Origin: Mangifera indica
Lineage: Eukaryota > Streptophyta > Magnoliopsida > Sapindales > Anacardiaceae
Length of the DNA: 64,000 bases
Reading direction: 5' to 3'
Assembly: GCF_011075055.1 (NCBI RefSeq)
Contig: NC_058137.1
Coordinates: 26,149,463-26,213,462, forward strand
Position numbers and translations under genes: made by a program
Notes under the pieces: generated by a model
What the model was told of the DNA's origin: nothing
The model's database searches: none
The model's input: the letters and a program-made list of their open reading frames with translations, nothing else
Shown: piece by piece, positions 22,947 to 33,640 of the stretch
Numbering within the stretch: the first letter of the stretch is position 1
Layout of the letters: each line of letters opens with the position of its first letter

Positions 22947-25934
22947 TCAACTCACAAAAAATTGAGGTTTTCCTATTGAGAACACAATGTAAGCAATAGA
23001 TATGCCAATTACAAATCCAGATCCGTAGCCCATCAAAGCAATTTTCCAATCAAACCAGCTTGAAGCATTGCTTTCTTCTTCATCTATCGTTGTTGGTGCC
23101 TTATCATTGTCACATTTGTTTGACAGTGGTGATCCACACAAGCCCAAATTTCCAATGTAGGAATCATTCTGAAATGTGTCAAATTGATTTCCTTGAGGTA
23201 TGCATCCCACAAGATGGTTGTAAGACAAGTTTAACACTGAAAGAAATGTTAGACTTGTCAATTGCAGAGGAATCTTTCCGATGAGCTGGTTGGAAGAGAG
23301 ATCTAATGCTTCAAGTTGTGACAAATTTTTCAATGATAAAGGTATTTTACCAGTTAAGCTATTATAAGACAAGTTGAGTAATCTAAGTAACTTCAGCTAT
23401 TTAAATACCTTTGGAATTTTCCCTTCAAATAGGTTGTTAGAAAGATCTATGCTTGTAAAGATTGATAAAATCTTTTTTATTTGGGTCTCGACACCTTTTA
23501 CAAACAACGTCATTGAAAAATATGAACCAAAAAGTGAGTGCATGTAATCGAGTTTGTAAACATCCATGTATACATTTGTTGTAGGTTCAAAAAAGCTTGT
23601 TGGTAAAATACCAGAAAATTGATTGTGAGAGAGGTCCAGTACTCTTAACCAAGGGAAGAGAAATATTGTGCTGGAATTGCCAATGGGACCATGAAACTGA
23701 TTAAATCTCAAAATAAGTACTTCAAGATATTGAAAGTTTACTAACCAATTCGGAAAGCTATCATTAATCCTGTTATTCCCAACATCAAGGATATCCAAAC
23801 CTTGGCAATTAACCAAAGAGGATGGTAATGGTCCCTCCAACTGATTGTCGTTAAGCATAAGAGCTGTCACACCACATTGATTGGGAAACGTCAGAGATTT
23901 TATACTACCATGGAAGTTGTTCATTGCCAAATTCAAAAACTCGAACTGTGCATTGCTTTTCACAAGACATTCTGGAATGTTTCCACTTAAGCCATTATAG
24001 GACAAGTCAAGAGATTCAACTTCACTCATATTACAAAATGATGGAGGGATCACTCCTGTCAGATCATTGTTTGAAGTTGAGAAGAACGAAAGCGTCGATG
24101 GTAGATCCACAAGTTGTCCTCGGAGTAAGTTGGATGAAAGGTCAAGAATTTCAAGGTTGACCATGGATGAAATGTACTCAACACTGGTAAGTAAATTGTG
24201 TGACAGATTTAGGTAAGACAAGTTGGAATAATTTCCAAGCGCCAATTGGGAAATTCGGCCATAGATTGAGTTATTGGAAAGGTCTAGATTTAAATAACTT
24301 ACAGTGCCCAAGAAAATCGGGACTTCAGTTAAGCTGCAAGAAGATAAAAAGACTTCATTAAGCTGGGGCAAGATGACCTTTCCAGTTACTGACAAAAGCG
24401 CATTATATGAAAGATCAATATGCGTCAGATTTTTGAGCTCTGAAAGCATCTCTACCTGCACATTGCCACTGAAGTTATTGTTTGCAAGCGCTAGCTCTAT
24501 GAGATCCAAAAGTTGAAAAATCGAATCTGGAATTGGACCACAAATCTCGTTATCATTCAAATCAACATTAATTATTGGACCAGGGTGCTGGAACTGCTCC
24601 ATCGGACCTGTGAGTTTATTGTGGGAAAGATCTATACTCTCCAAAGATGTCAGAGTAAACAACCATGCCGGTACTTTGCCACTTAGAAGATTATTATTTA
24701 ACTTGATGCCACCTAGATATGGAAGACCGCTTATCCGACTAGGAAATTGACCTTGAAATTGATTATAAGAAAAGTCCAAGTAAAGAAGTCCATTCAGGCT
24801 GAATATTGATGTTGGCAACTGACCACTGAAATTATTAACGGAGAGAGCTAAAGTCTCTAATTTACTAAGATTACCCAAAACATCTGGAAATTTTCCAGAA
24901 AAATTGTTGTGTGTAAGAGATAGCCAAGTGAGCTGGACAAGTTTAGATAATGAAGTTGGGACTTGACCAGTAAAACCGTTCCATGACAAATCCATGTAGG
25001 TGATTTCTGCAAGGTTTTCTAGCGATGATGGAAGTGACCCTTGGAAATTGCAATTAGAAAGAGACAGATAATTTAAGTACATAAGATTGCCAAATGTCTC
25101 AGGTAATTTTCCTGAGAAATTTGTGTAAGAGAGATCCAATACTCTGAGAGGACTGCTCTTATTAAATTCTGGCAAATTACCTGTGATCCCTCCATTTAGT
25201 GACAACATTAGCTGCTGGAGAAATGGAAATAGAAAAATTTCACTTGGAAATTTGCCTTGCACCCCAGTTAACCTAAGGTTGAGGGATATCAAAGAAGAAG
25301 ACAATTTTACTAAAGAACCAGTTGAAACAGTAGACATGCCAACAGTTTCAAGGTGAAGATATCTTAATTTCGTTAAATTTTGCAACAGCTTATTGAAACC
25401 ATGTTGGGGCATGCTTAGGAGATTGTTGGAGAGATCAAGTGAAACAAGATCAGATAGGAGAAACATTTCGGTGGGAACTAGGCCATCCAAACCTGAGTTA
25501 GAAAGGTTTAGATGTGTTAAGTTGGTGAGCTTACCAAAGTTGGGTGAGATTTGCGATCCATAGAAATCATTGCAAGCTAGATTGAGCTTCTGGAGATGGT
25601 GGAGGAGGAAGAGGCTGCTATTTTCTTGGAGAGAGCCAGCAAGGCTACTTAAACTAAGGTCAAGATCAATCACATGTCCAGTGAATGTATCACAAGTGAC
25701 ACCATCCCACAAACAACAATCACTACCTTCTTTCCAGGACTCTGTCTTAGGATACCCATCGCAAAACCCAAAAGCATTTTCATAAAGGGAAAATGTGTTC
25801 TTGAAATGAAGTAGAGCAACACTTTGTTCAGGGGAGCAGAGTATCGGTGATGGAGAAAAGGATGAGCGAACAACTTGAAGATGCAAGATGATGATGATGA
25901 TGAAGAAGAAAAAGAAGAAGAATAACGCCCGCAT
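22947..25934 (-). pseudogene. LRR receptor-like protein (RLP) gene with one internal stop
   Basis: The frame runs from ATG 25934 to a stop at 22947 (995 codons) with one TAG at 23397-23399 (codon 846); sequence on both sides stays in the same frame. Order: signal peptide with a long Phe/Ile run, an N-terminal cap with DCCLWDGVTCD, some 25-30 plant-type LRRs (LxxLxxLxLSxNxxxGxIP), an acidic juxtamembrane segment, one membrane helix containing GYGSGFVIG, and a short cytoplasmic tail. There is no kinase. This is the layout of Cf-type and related RLPs, surface immune receptors that signal through partner kinases such as SOBIR1 and BAK1. The TAG would remove the last LRRs and the membrane anchor. 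A Mutator-like element sits 18 bp upstream of the ATG, separating the gene from its promoter. Both facts argue for a pseudogene, though the rest of the frame is clean. If the TAG is an assembly error it would be an intact single-exon gene. Confidence 0.88.
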
Positions 25935-26213
25935 CTTTTTTCTTTTAAAGAAGGGAAATTATCAAAAATGGCCAAAATACCCTCCCACTAAGCAAAAATG
26001 CCCAAAGTCACTATTTTCAAGCAAAAATGCCCATGACTTTTTCTAAAATACCAAAATTATCCTTCCCTTCATTTATATAAACCTCCTCACTCACTAGAAG
26101 GGGTTAAATGAAATTTTATTAAAATTAGGGGGTATTACGATATTAAACATTATAAAGGCATTATAAATTTCTCAATGAAATTTTATGAATAGATAATTGA
26201 GGGGTCAAACGAA

Positions 26214-26935
26214 ATGTTATTAAAATTTGGGGGGCATTTTGATATATCAACTCGTATTTTTCAGATTTCAGAAGAATTTTTCGATTGTTGTCATTCTAGG
26301 GTTTTTCAACTTTTAGAATTCGAATTTCAGTTTTGTTTTTTCGAATTTTACCGTTTTATGAGATATCGACTCATATTTTTCATATTTCCGAAGAATCTTT
26401 CGATTGTTATCATTCTAGGGTTTTTCAACTTTTAGAATTTGAATTTCAGTTACGTTTTTTTGAATTTCACCATTTTACGATAGATCGATTCGTATTTTTC
26501 AGATTTCCGAAGAATTTTTTGACTGTTGCCATTGTAGGGTTTTTCAACTTTTAGAATTCAAATTTCAGTTTTGTTTTTTCGAATTTCACCGTTTTACGAT
26601 AGATCAACTCGTATTTTTCAGATTTCTAAAGAATTTTTTGATTATTGTCATTCTAGGGTATTTCAACTTTTAGAATTCAAATTTCAGTTTCATTTTTTTG
26701 AATTTCACCGTTTTATGATAGACGACTCGTATTTTTCAGATTTTCGAAGAATTTTTTTATTGTTGCCATTCTAGGGTTTTTCAACTTTTAGAATTCAAAT
26801 TTCAGTTCTATTTTTTTGAATTTCACCATTTTACGATAGATCAACTCGTATTTTTCAGATTTCTAAAGAATTTTTTGATTATTGCCATTCTAGGGTATTT
26901 CAACTTTTAGAATTCGAATTTCACCATTTTACGAT
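26214..26935. repeat. Left 119-bp repeat array of the MULE
   Basis: About six units of roughly 119 bp, each with TCGTATTTTTCAGATTTC, a CATTCTAGGGTTTTTCAAC phrase and a TTTTAGAATTCGAATTTCAG phrase. The unit is the reverse complement of the one in the right array. Short open frames that cross it are by-products of the repeat. Confidence 0.85.
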
Positions 26936-27072
26936 ACATCACTCAAATCACATATAGAATGAAATCAAATACATATCTATATATAATGACAGATAAAGTA
27001 CATCATACACATATGCACATACAATAAATATATACATACGAACATATGAAGAACGATAAACAAACAACGGGG

Positions 27073-27407
27073 TAATTAAATATACATCTGTGAGCTACTC
27101 GATACAGTGAAAATACAACTGTGACGCTAAACATCGATGCATAGAGGTAGACGACTCTCGGGGAAAATCGTAGCTCCGTGACAATGCCAAACACTCAAAA
27201 AAAAGTAACATAAACATGCCACAGTCAACAAAGGAGATACCCGAAACATGTCCTCTCAAATAGTCGAAGTTGATCCGGGGTCAATGTAGAAGTAATCCTA
27301 GATAATGCGTTGTGTTGTGCACGACATATCGCATCTGACCGAAAGTGTTTGGACTCATCGGGGATTCACAGCTCGTCGTCAACCCGTTTTCTTTTGCGAG
27401 AATTATC
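27073..27407 (-). pseudogene. Remnant of a MULE-borne Ulp1-like (C48) protease gene
   Basis: Read on the minus strand from 27407, a stretch with NSRKRKR, then (after TGA at 27366-27368) TLTPDQLRLFERTCFGYLL resembles the start of DUF1985, a domain found next to Ulp1-like proteases in plant transposons. After a frame change near 27245, VDCGMFMLLFFECLAL resembles the C48 peptidase region around the catalytic cysteine (DCG; codon 27221-27223), followed by a DFPRES motif. The middle of the gene, with the His and Asp of the catalytic triad, is missing. Plant MULEs of the Kaonashi (KI-MULE) group are known to carry Ulp1-like genes. The assignment is by eye from motifs. Confidence 0.55.
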
Positions 27408-27589
27408 CTGCACAAATTTTAAAAATTCGTTAGACATTCAAAAAAAAATATGTAAACAAATGTATTCGTGAAAAAAACATAAAAAGAAGAAAAATACAAA
27501 ATAATCAAAAAGGAAATGACAAAACTTAACAAATAAGATTGTTTGAATTCTAGACGTTGAAATACCTTAAAATGTTAATAATTGAAAAA

Positions 27590-28865
27590 TTGATCGAAAT
27601 CTAAAAAATACGAGTCGATATAGCCAAAAACGGTGAAATACAGAAAAACTACAATGAAATGTGATTTCTATAAGTTGAAATACCATAGAATGTTAACAAT
27701 TAAAAAATCCACCGAAAATAAGAAAATATGAGTTGATATATTCTGAAATGATAAAAATCGAAAAGAGAAATTGAAATTCGAATTCTAAAAGTTGAAATAC
27801 CCTAGAATGAAAACAATCAAAAAATTCTTCAAAAATCTGAAAAATACGAGTCGATATATCGTAAAACGATGAAATTCAAAAAAACAAAACTGAAATTCGA
27901 ATTTTAAAAGTTGAAAAACCCTAGAATGACAACAATCAAAAAATTCTTCAGAAATCTGACAAATACGAGTCGATATATCATAAAACGGTGAAATTCAAAA
28001 AAACAGAACTGAAATTCGAATTCTAAAAGTTGAAAAACCCTAGAATGACAACAATCAAAAAATTCTTCAAAAATCTGAAAAATACGAGTCGATATATCGT
28101 AAAATGGTAAAATTCAAAAGAACGGAACTGAAATTCGAATTCTAAAAGTTGAAAAACCCTTAAAATGACAACAATAAAAAATTCTTCGAAAATCTAAAAA
28201 ATACGAGTCGATATATCGTAAAACGATGAAATTTGAAAAAATGAAACTGAAATTCAAATTCTAAAAGTTGAAAAACCCTAGAATGACAACAATCAAAAAA
28301 TTCTTTGGAAATCTAAAAAATACGAGTCGATATATCGTAAAACGGTGAAATTCGAAAAAACGAAACTGAAATTCGAATTCTAAAAGTTGAAAAACCCTAG
28401 AATGACAACAATCGAAAAATTCTTCGAAAATCTGAAAAATACGAGTCGATATATCGTAAAACGGTGAAATTCAAAAAACAAAACTGAAATTCGAATTTTA
28501 AAAGTTGAAAAACCCTAGAATGACAACAATCGAAAAATTCTTCAGAAATCTGAAAAATACGAGTCGATATATCGTAAAACGGTGAAATTCAAAAAAACGG
28601 AACTGAAATTCAAATTCTAAAAGTTGAAAAACCCTAGAATGACAACAATCGAAAAATTCTCAAAAATCTGAAAAATACGAATCGATCTATCGTAAAACGA
28701 TGAAATTCGAAAAAATAGAACTGAAATTCAAATTCTAAAAGTTGAAAAACCCTAGAATGACAACAATCGAAAATTTTTTCAAAAATCTAAAAAATACGAG
28801 TCGATCTATCATAAAACAGTGAAATTCGAAAAAACGGAACTGAAATTCAAAAACACGAATCAATA
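27590..28865. repeat. Right 119-bp repeat array of the MULE, inverted relative to the left
   Basis: About ten to eleven units, most clearly from 27768 onward at 118-120 bp spacing, each with CTAAAAGTTGAAAAACCCTA and AAAAATACGAGTCGATATAT. Units toward the element centre (27590-27760) are more diverged than outer ones. Together with the left array it forms a very long imperfect inverted repeat. Confidence 0.85.
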
Positions 28866-29798
28866 TATCCTATAAATGAAAAAATCGAAATATTGAGTTG
28901 AAATTACGTTATTACATCGTAAATTGTACCAAAAAGCTCCAAAATTCAAAAAATCGAATATCAAATTTGAAATTTACATATGGAAAAAACCCTAAAACAG
29001 AAAAAACGGATATAAAATTCGAAAACTACACGATCAGAAACCCTATATAACAAAATTCTCAATTTACCCCCTCATGAAAATTCTTTTTTAAAATAGGTCA
29101 ACTGTTATATGGCAAATTTCAGAAAAACCCGCTGTGTTCTAAGAAATCTCCCCCGGCTCCCCAATATTTTAACAAAGCTATTTTACCCCCCTAACCAACG
29201 GTCAATGTCTGCTGACCGTGGGAGAAATCGTTTGACCGTGGGAAATACTGTTCCCACGATCGGACTGCAGATCCTTCGGCAGCCATTTTCGGCCAAAATT
29301 TGGTTGTTTTGGCCTTCGATTTTTTCATAAATCAAATCTACATGTTGTATAACACAAAACCCCTCAATCAATTCAACGAAAACAACCAAGAATCAAAACA
29401 TTTTAAGCATTGTTCAAATTGAAACCCTAAAATTTCAATCCTCAAAATCTCAATCAAATCTCAATAATATGAGCAATAATTTGATTCAAACAAGATTATA
29501 GGAGATATACTAACCTTCTTTGCTATTTGCGGTTGCCGAAAAGCAAGAAAATCGGCAAAAATCTGGTTGACCGTGGGATGACCGTGGGATGACCGTGGAA
29601 AAGTGGGAAATTTTGAATTTTCTTTGAATTTGTATAGTAAAATGACCGTGGGAAGTAAGGAAATTTGCTGTGTTTATATATGGGGGTAGTTTCATCATTT
29701 CACAAAACCTGGGCATTTTTGCTTAAACCTGAATATCTTGGGTAATTTTCTTAGTCCCCCTAAATTTTGGCTATTTTTTATAATTTCCCTTTAAAGAA

Positions 29799-30240
29799 AT
29801 AGAAGAAAAGGAAGTTGATGATGGGAAAATGAAATGAACATTTAGATATATATATATATACACACTGTTCCTCCAAGGTCCTTCCATTTTCTTTCCTTTG
29901 TATACAATTATTTGTTTTATTGAGAAGTAAAAAAAATTAAAGCTATTTAATAAATCTGTTATCCAAGTTAGATTTCTCACAATATATGTAATGGTCATTG
30001 ATCCATACCTAGTTTGAGCATAGTAGTTTGGTTTATTTAATATATAACTTAAACCCATTACAAAGTAGGTGAAGAAGTCAACTCAAATCAACTTATAGTT
30101 AAACCAATTACTCAGGTTAAGTCAAATTACTTTTTAAATCAACATTAAAAATAATTTTCTTTTATATAATAAAATATAAAATCTGAATCACATTTAAATA
30201 AAATCTAATTATAAATACACTCAAAATTGTTTCTCTTTCT
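29799..30240. other. Sequence beyond the MULE, probably the displaced RLP 5' flank
   Basis: By position this is what preceded the RLP ATG before the MULE inserted. It is AT-rich with an (AT)n run near 29848-29861. No gene is seen. Confidence 0.4.
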
Positions 30241-31924
30241 TTTGTGGTAATTGGGATGAAGAAGGCAAAGGACCCCACTTAGGCTAAATTGCCCTTTAAG
30301 GGGAACAAACCACATTGAACAGATAAAACTTTAGATCCAATTATATATCCCACAACTATTACACTAGATTATTCAATAGTCTAATTTTGATTCTCAAGCT
30401 ATCTTGGGACACTTTAGGGATTCCACACTTAGCTAGTCCAGCTTATCCCTCTAGGCCATCTTGTTTCTCAAGTTCATTTGTTCATCTTTGGAGTAAGATG
30501 AGGTTCAAAGTTCAAACCCAAGGAATACGTGAAGAATTTAATAGCTCTCGTGAGTAAGACATTTTTCAATATAAGAAACTTTCAAAAAGCTAAATGAGCT
30601 TCACTTTCTCCATTCAATTTTCCAACCTTTATTACTAATGTACCTACTTCACCGTGACCACCCATATGCTGGCCCTACTACATATAAATAGGCTGAGATT
30701 TTCAAATCCATGGAAAATAAATGAACCAGAGTTTTCTCAGTACGGGATTTAAGTGAAATTAAATGCTTAACTTTTTGAAACATAAGATAGCAGAAACAAA
30801 ATTTTATAATAGAAAATGGTTTTCAAATGAATTATGTATGTTGCAACTGATACGGATTGTTTTGAATAATATATCTGCAATTGCGCTATTTGTTTATATG
30901 ATATGATTCATTTGAATGAGTTATTGTAAACTATGCTATATGTAATTTACACTAGGAATAAATAGTAGGAATTGAACATTTGAGTCTAGCAACTTAAGAC
31001 AGTCGTGGTTAACACTCACTCCATTGTTTTAAATGTTTTTGCAGGTAATAAGTAAATGGTGACTCGGAGTCAAAGTCAGATGAGACATCTAGAAGTAGGA
31101 ATTTAAGTGAATTATTTTTACAATTTATTCTGCTTATAAGAACTTCATTGTTTTACTAAATAATTTTCATTGTTCAGATTTACGTTTAAAGTTCAAAACT
31201 TTGAGAGTGATTTATTTACATCAGAATTTAAACTATTTGCTCATTCTCAATTAATTGAGTATATGCTAGAATAAGAAAGATTTATACTTTTCGGTTTATA
31301 ATAAGAAGAATGATTTATTTTTACAAACTTTCTAGACATGAATATGTAAGAGCAAAATTTGAGGCACAAAATGTAGACCTTTTGAAATGCTTCAAAGTCT
31401 TCAAATATGTTTATTGCATGATAAATGTTATATGCACCCACTTTTGAATACCAAATTAGATATCCAATTTATGTATGATCAAGTAATTGAATATTCAAAA
31501 TCATTCAATAATATAATAACTCATGCTAAATTAGACACTCAAAACTAGTACACATTGTTTTATTGTTATTGTATTAGTGGCGTTCTGTGTAATTATCAAT
31601 CAAAATTGACCTGCTGGACCTGCTTTAGTTGAAGTCTTTGAAGCTATATTAATGTGGTGCAAGAGGGCCTCGAAATGCTGCCATTGACGAAGACTAAGTG
31701 AGCTTCTTCCACATACGGGGCCAAAAATTTGTGCCCTGAAAGTCTGCTTGAGCACTCCGTTTTCTAGGGAGACACAGACTACACAGACTAATTAACAATT
31801 ACAATTACTGTCATCAAATCTAATTGTCAGATGGATAAGTGGTTAAATAGACTTCATTTGAGTCTCAAATCCTTACGGTGACTGAATTTTCTTCTTTATT
31901 TCACCTTCTTGCTTGAAGAACTAT

Positions 31925-32055
31925 ATGATTATGGCTTCTTCCTCAATCTTCTTCACACGGCAGGCATCTCCTGCCATGGCTTTAAACTTTCCTAATTTTT
32001 TCTGCACTCTTATATGCAACCATGCTCTCTTTCACTGGAACTGAAGTCTCTTATT
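31925..32055 (+). pseudogene. DUF2921 signal-peptide fragment, frameshifted
   Basis: It matches the first 45 codons of the complete gene (3145-3275), including MIMASSS, but small deletions put it out of frame soon after the start. Homology stops after TCTTATTCT and unrelated sequence follows. The breakpoint is identical in the copy at 34967, so truncation preceded duplication. Confidence 0.85.
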
Positions 32056-33585
32056 CTTGTTGGCCTAATGGCCTTGAATGTCCAAACCACATTATAAATT
32101 TAGAATAATAATAATAAATGCGATAATTTTACATTGACGTCCTTCTAATAAGAAAATATAAATGTCTTTTTTTTTTTTTTGGGTGTGACACCACACATAC
32201 AAAACAATGATTACATATTAAAGAATTTATTTTTTTTGTCTACAGGAATCAAAGAAATAAAATATTAGACTTTTCCCTGGTTTTTAATTCACCATTAGAT
32301 ATTATTAAGATTATTGCGTGTTTGTTTCAAGAATTATTGAAAGGGTTATTCCTCTTGTATTGATTCATAATAATAGAGTATTGTGATTCAAGAGCTTTAT
32401 CCAATCTTTCTTTTATGCAAGTCACTGAGTTATAAATTGAATATCATATTTATTCTTTAATGATATAGGGTGTGTGAATATTATGTAATTATTTAATCAT
32501 TAATAAAAAGAAATATAAAAAAGGCAATAATTTTTTTGCCAAAAGACTATTTCACACCCAAAGTTTGTTGAACTAAAATTCTCATTCTTTAACTTAAAAA
32601 ACCAAATTTCTACCAATCATCTACTTCCATTAGTAAATTTTGTTAAGTAAAAGACATGAATTCATTTTATAAAGATTTTTATAATTTTTTTCTATTTTCT
32701 CTTCTCCTCCGTTATTCTTTTTATTTTTCTTTTACCTTTATTTTTCTATGTCCTTATTAAAATTTCTAGGGGCAAAAAGTAATTTTCAAAAGTATTAAAA
32801 GTGTTAATAAAGTTTTTTCAAAGGGTTTATTGAAAAAAAAAAAGTTCAGTGATGTTTTTGAAAATTTTAAATTTCAGTAGATCCCTTAATAATTTCAAAA
32901 ATAATAGTTACACCCTTAAAGACCTAACCAAAATACAATATTTTTAAATTGATTAAAGTTTTCATATTTTTAAAAGTCTAAATGATAAATGTTTAAATGG
33001 TGAGAATACACTGATAATTTGATATTTAGATTAAGTATTAATAGTAGTTTTGTATTTTTGATAAAAGAGTAAAACAATTATTTAAAAAAAAAAACTTAAC
33101 AACAATCAATGAAAATTTGACTTTTTGAAACTTCCATTAAACCTTGAGCGAATAATCATGTGGCCTAACTTTTTTAAGCTTAGTTCACTATTCATGATAA
33201 AGAATCAAGGACAGTGTAATCAACACGCCTTAAATAAATAAGCGAAGGTCCTGAATGAAAAATACTGATACTCTGTATTTTCAAAAATTTGGTCTTAGTA
33301 TATGATTTAAGCATTGAAAAGGCCGCCTGAACAAAACTCATAATCGATAAACACTAATTTGTGTATGATTTGAAAATTATAAATTAGAGATAAAATGATA
33401 TTTAATATAACACATAATCGTTCATATATAAATTAATATTTATTATTAATAAACATAGTTTTACTCCATCAAATTTTGTTTAGAGTGATTGTATGGTTAG
33501 CATATATCTCCCATTTTGAGCAAATTAGTTTCAGGCATACCTCTGACATAGCCGCATTTTTTTTTTTCACTTAATCAGACAACTA
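32056..33585. other. AT-rich tail of tandem unit 1
   Basis: It is colinear with 35100-36600 and partly with 45400-46290. It has several poly-A and poly-T runs and no coding region. Confidence 0.6.
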
Positions 33586-33640
33586 TTGCAATGTCCTCAT
33601 AGAAAATCTCAATCTTTTTTTTTTTTCCTTCTTCTTTTTA

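Larger units (their letters stand above)
25953..29789. mobile_element. Mutator-like element (MULE), 3837 bp, non-autonomous
   Basis: The target duplication TTTAAAGAA is exact, 9 bp, at 25944-25952 and 29790-29798. The ends are inverted: GGGAAATTATCAAAAATGGC at the left, and GGGAAATTATAAAAAATAGC read inward from the right. Repeated AAAAATGCCC phrases lie just inside both ends. The 9-bp duplication and this type of end are typical of plant MULEs. Inside are two inverted arrays of a 119-bp unit around a core with a Ulp1-like gene remnant. No MURA transposase is seen, so it depends on another element for movement. Confidence 0.88.
30241..33640. repeat. Roughly 3.3-kb tandem unit 1 (DUF2921 5' region)
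   Basis: It begins with a TTTCTTTTGTGGTAATTGGG segment, then the promoter-like module (about 30540-30960), the DUF2921 5' flank, a truncated DUF2921 start (31925) and an AT-rich tail with a MITE-like piece (33370-33475). The same order recurs in unit 2 (33641-36620), and in unit 3 minus its middle part. Another MITE-like insert lies at 31420-31565. Confidence 0.75.

Noticed and set aside
23397..25934. RLP region as a receptor kinase
   Set aside because: The protein ends shortly after one membrane helix and no kinase motif follows on that strand; it is a receptor-like protein.
26214..26774. Three overlapping 67-73 codon frames rich in Phe and His
   Set aside because: They are products of the 119-bp repeat unit and shift with it; no start context or homology.
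30480..30530. GGTTCAAAGTTCAAACCC as a tRNA or SINE B box
   Set aside because: No A box at the right distance and no tRNA-like fold; it is part of the promoter-like module.
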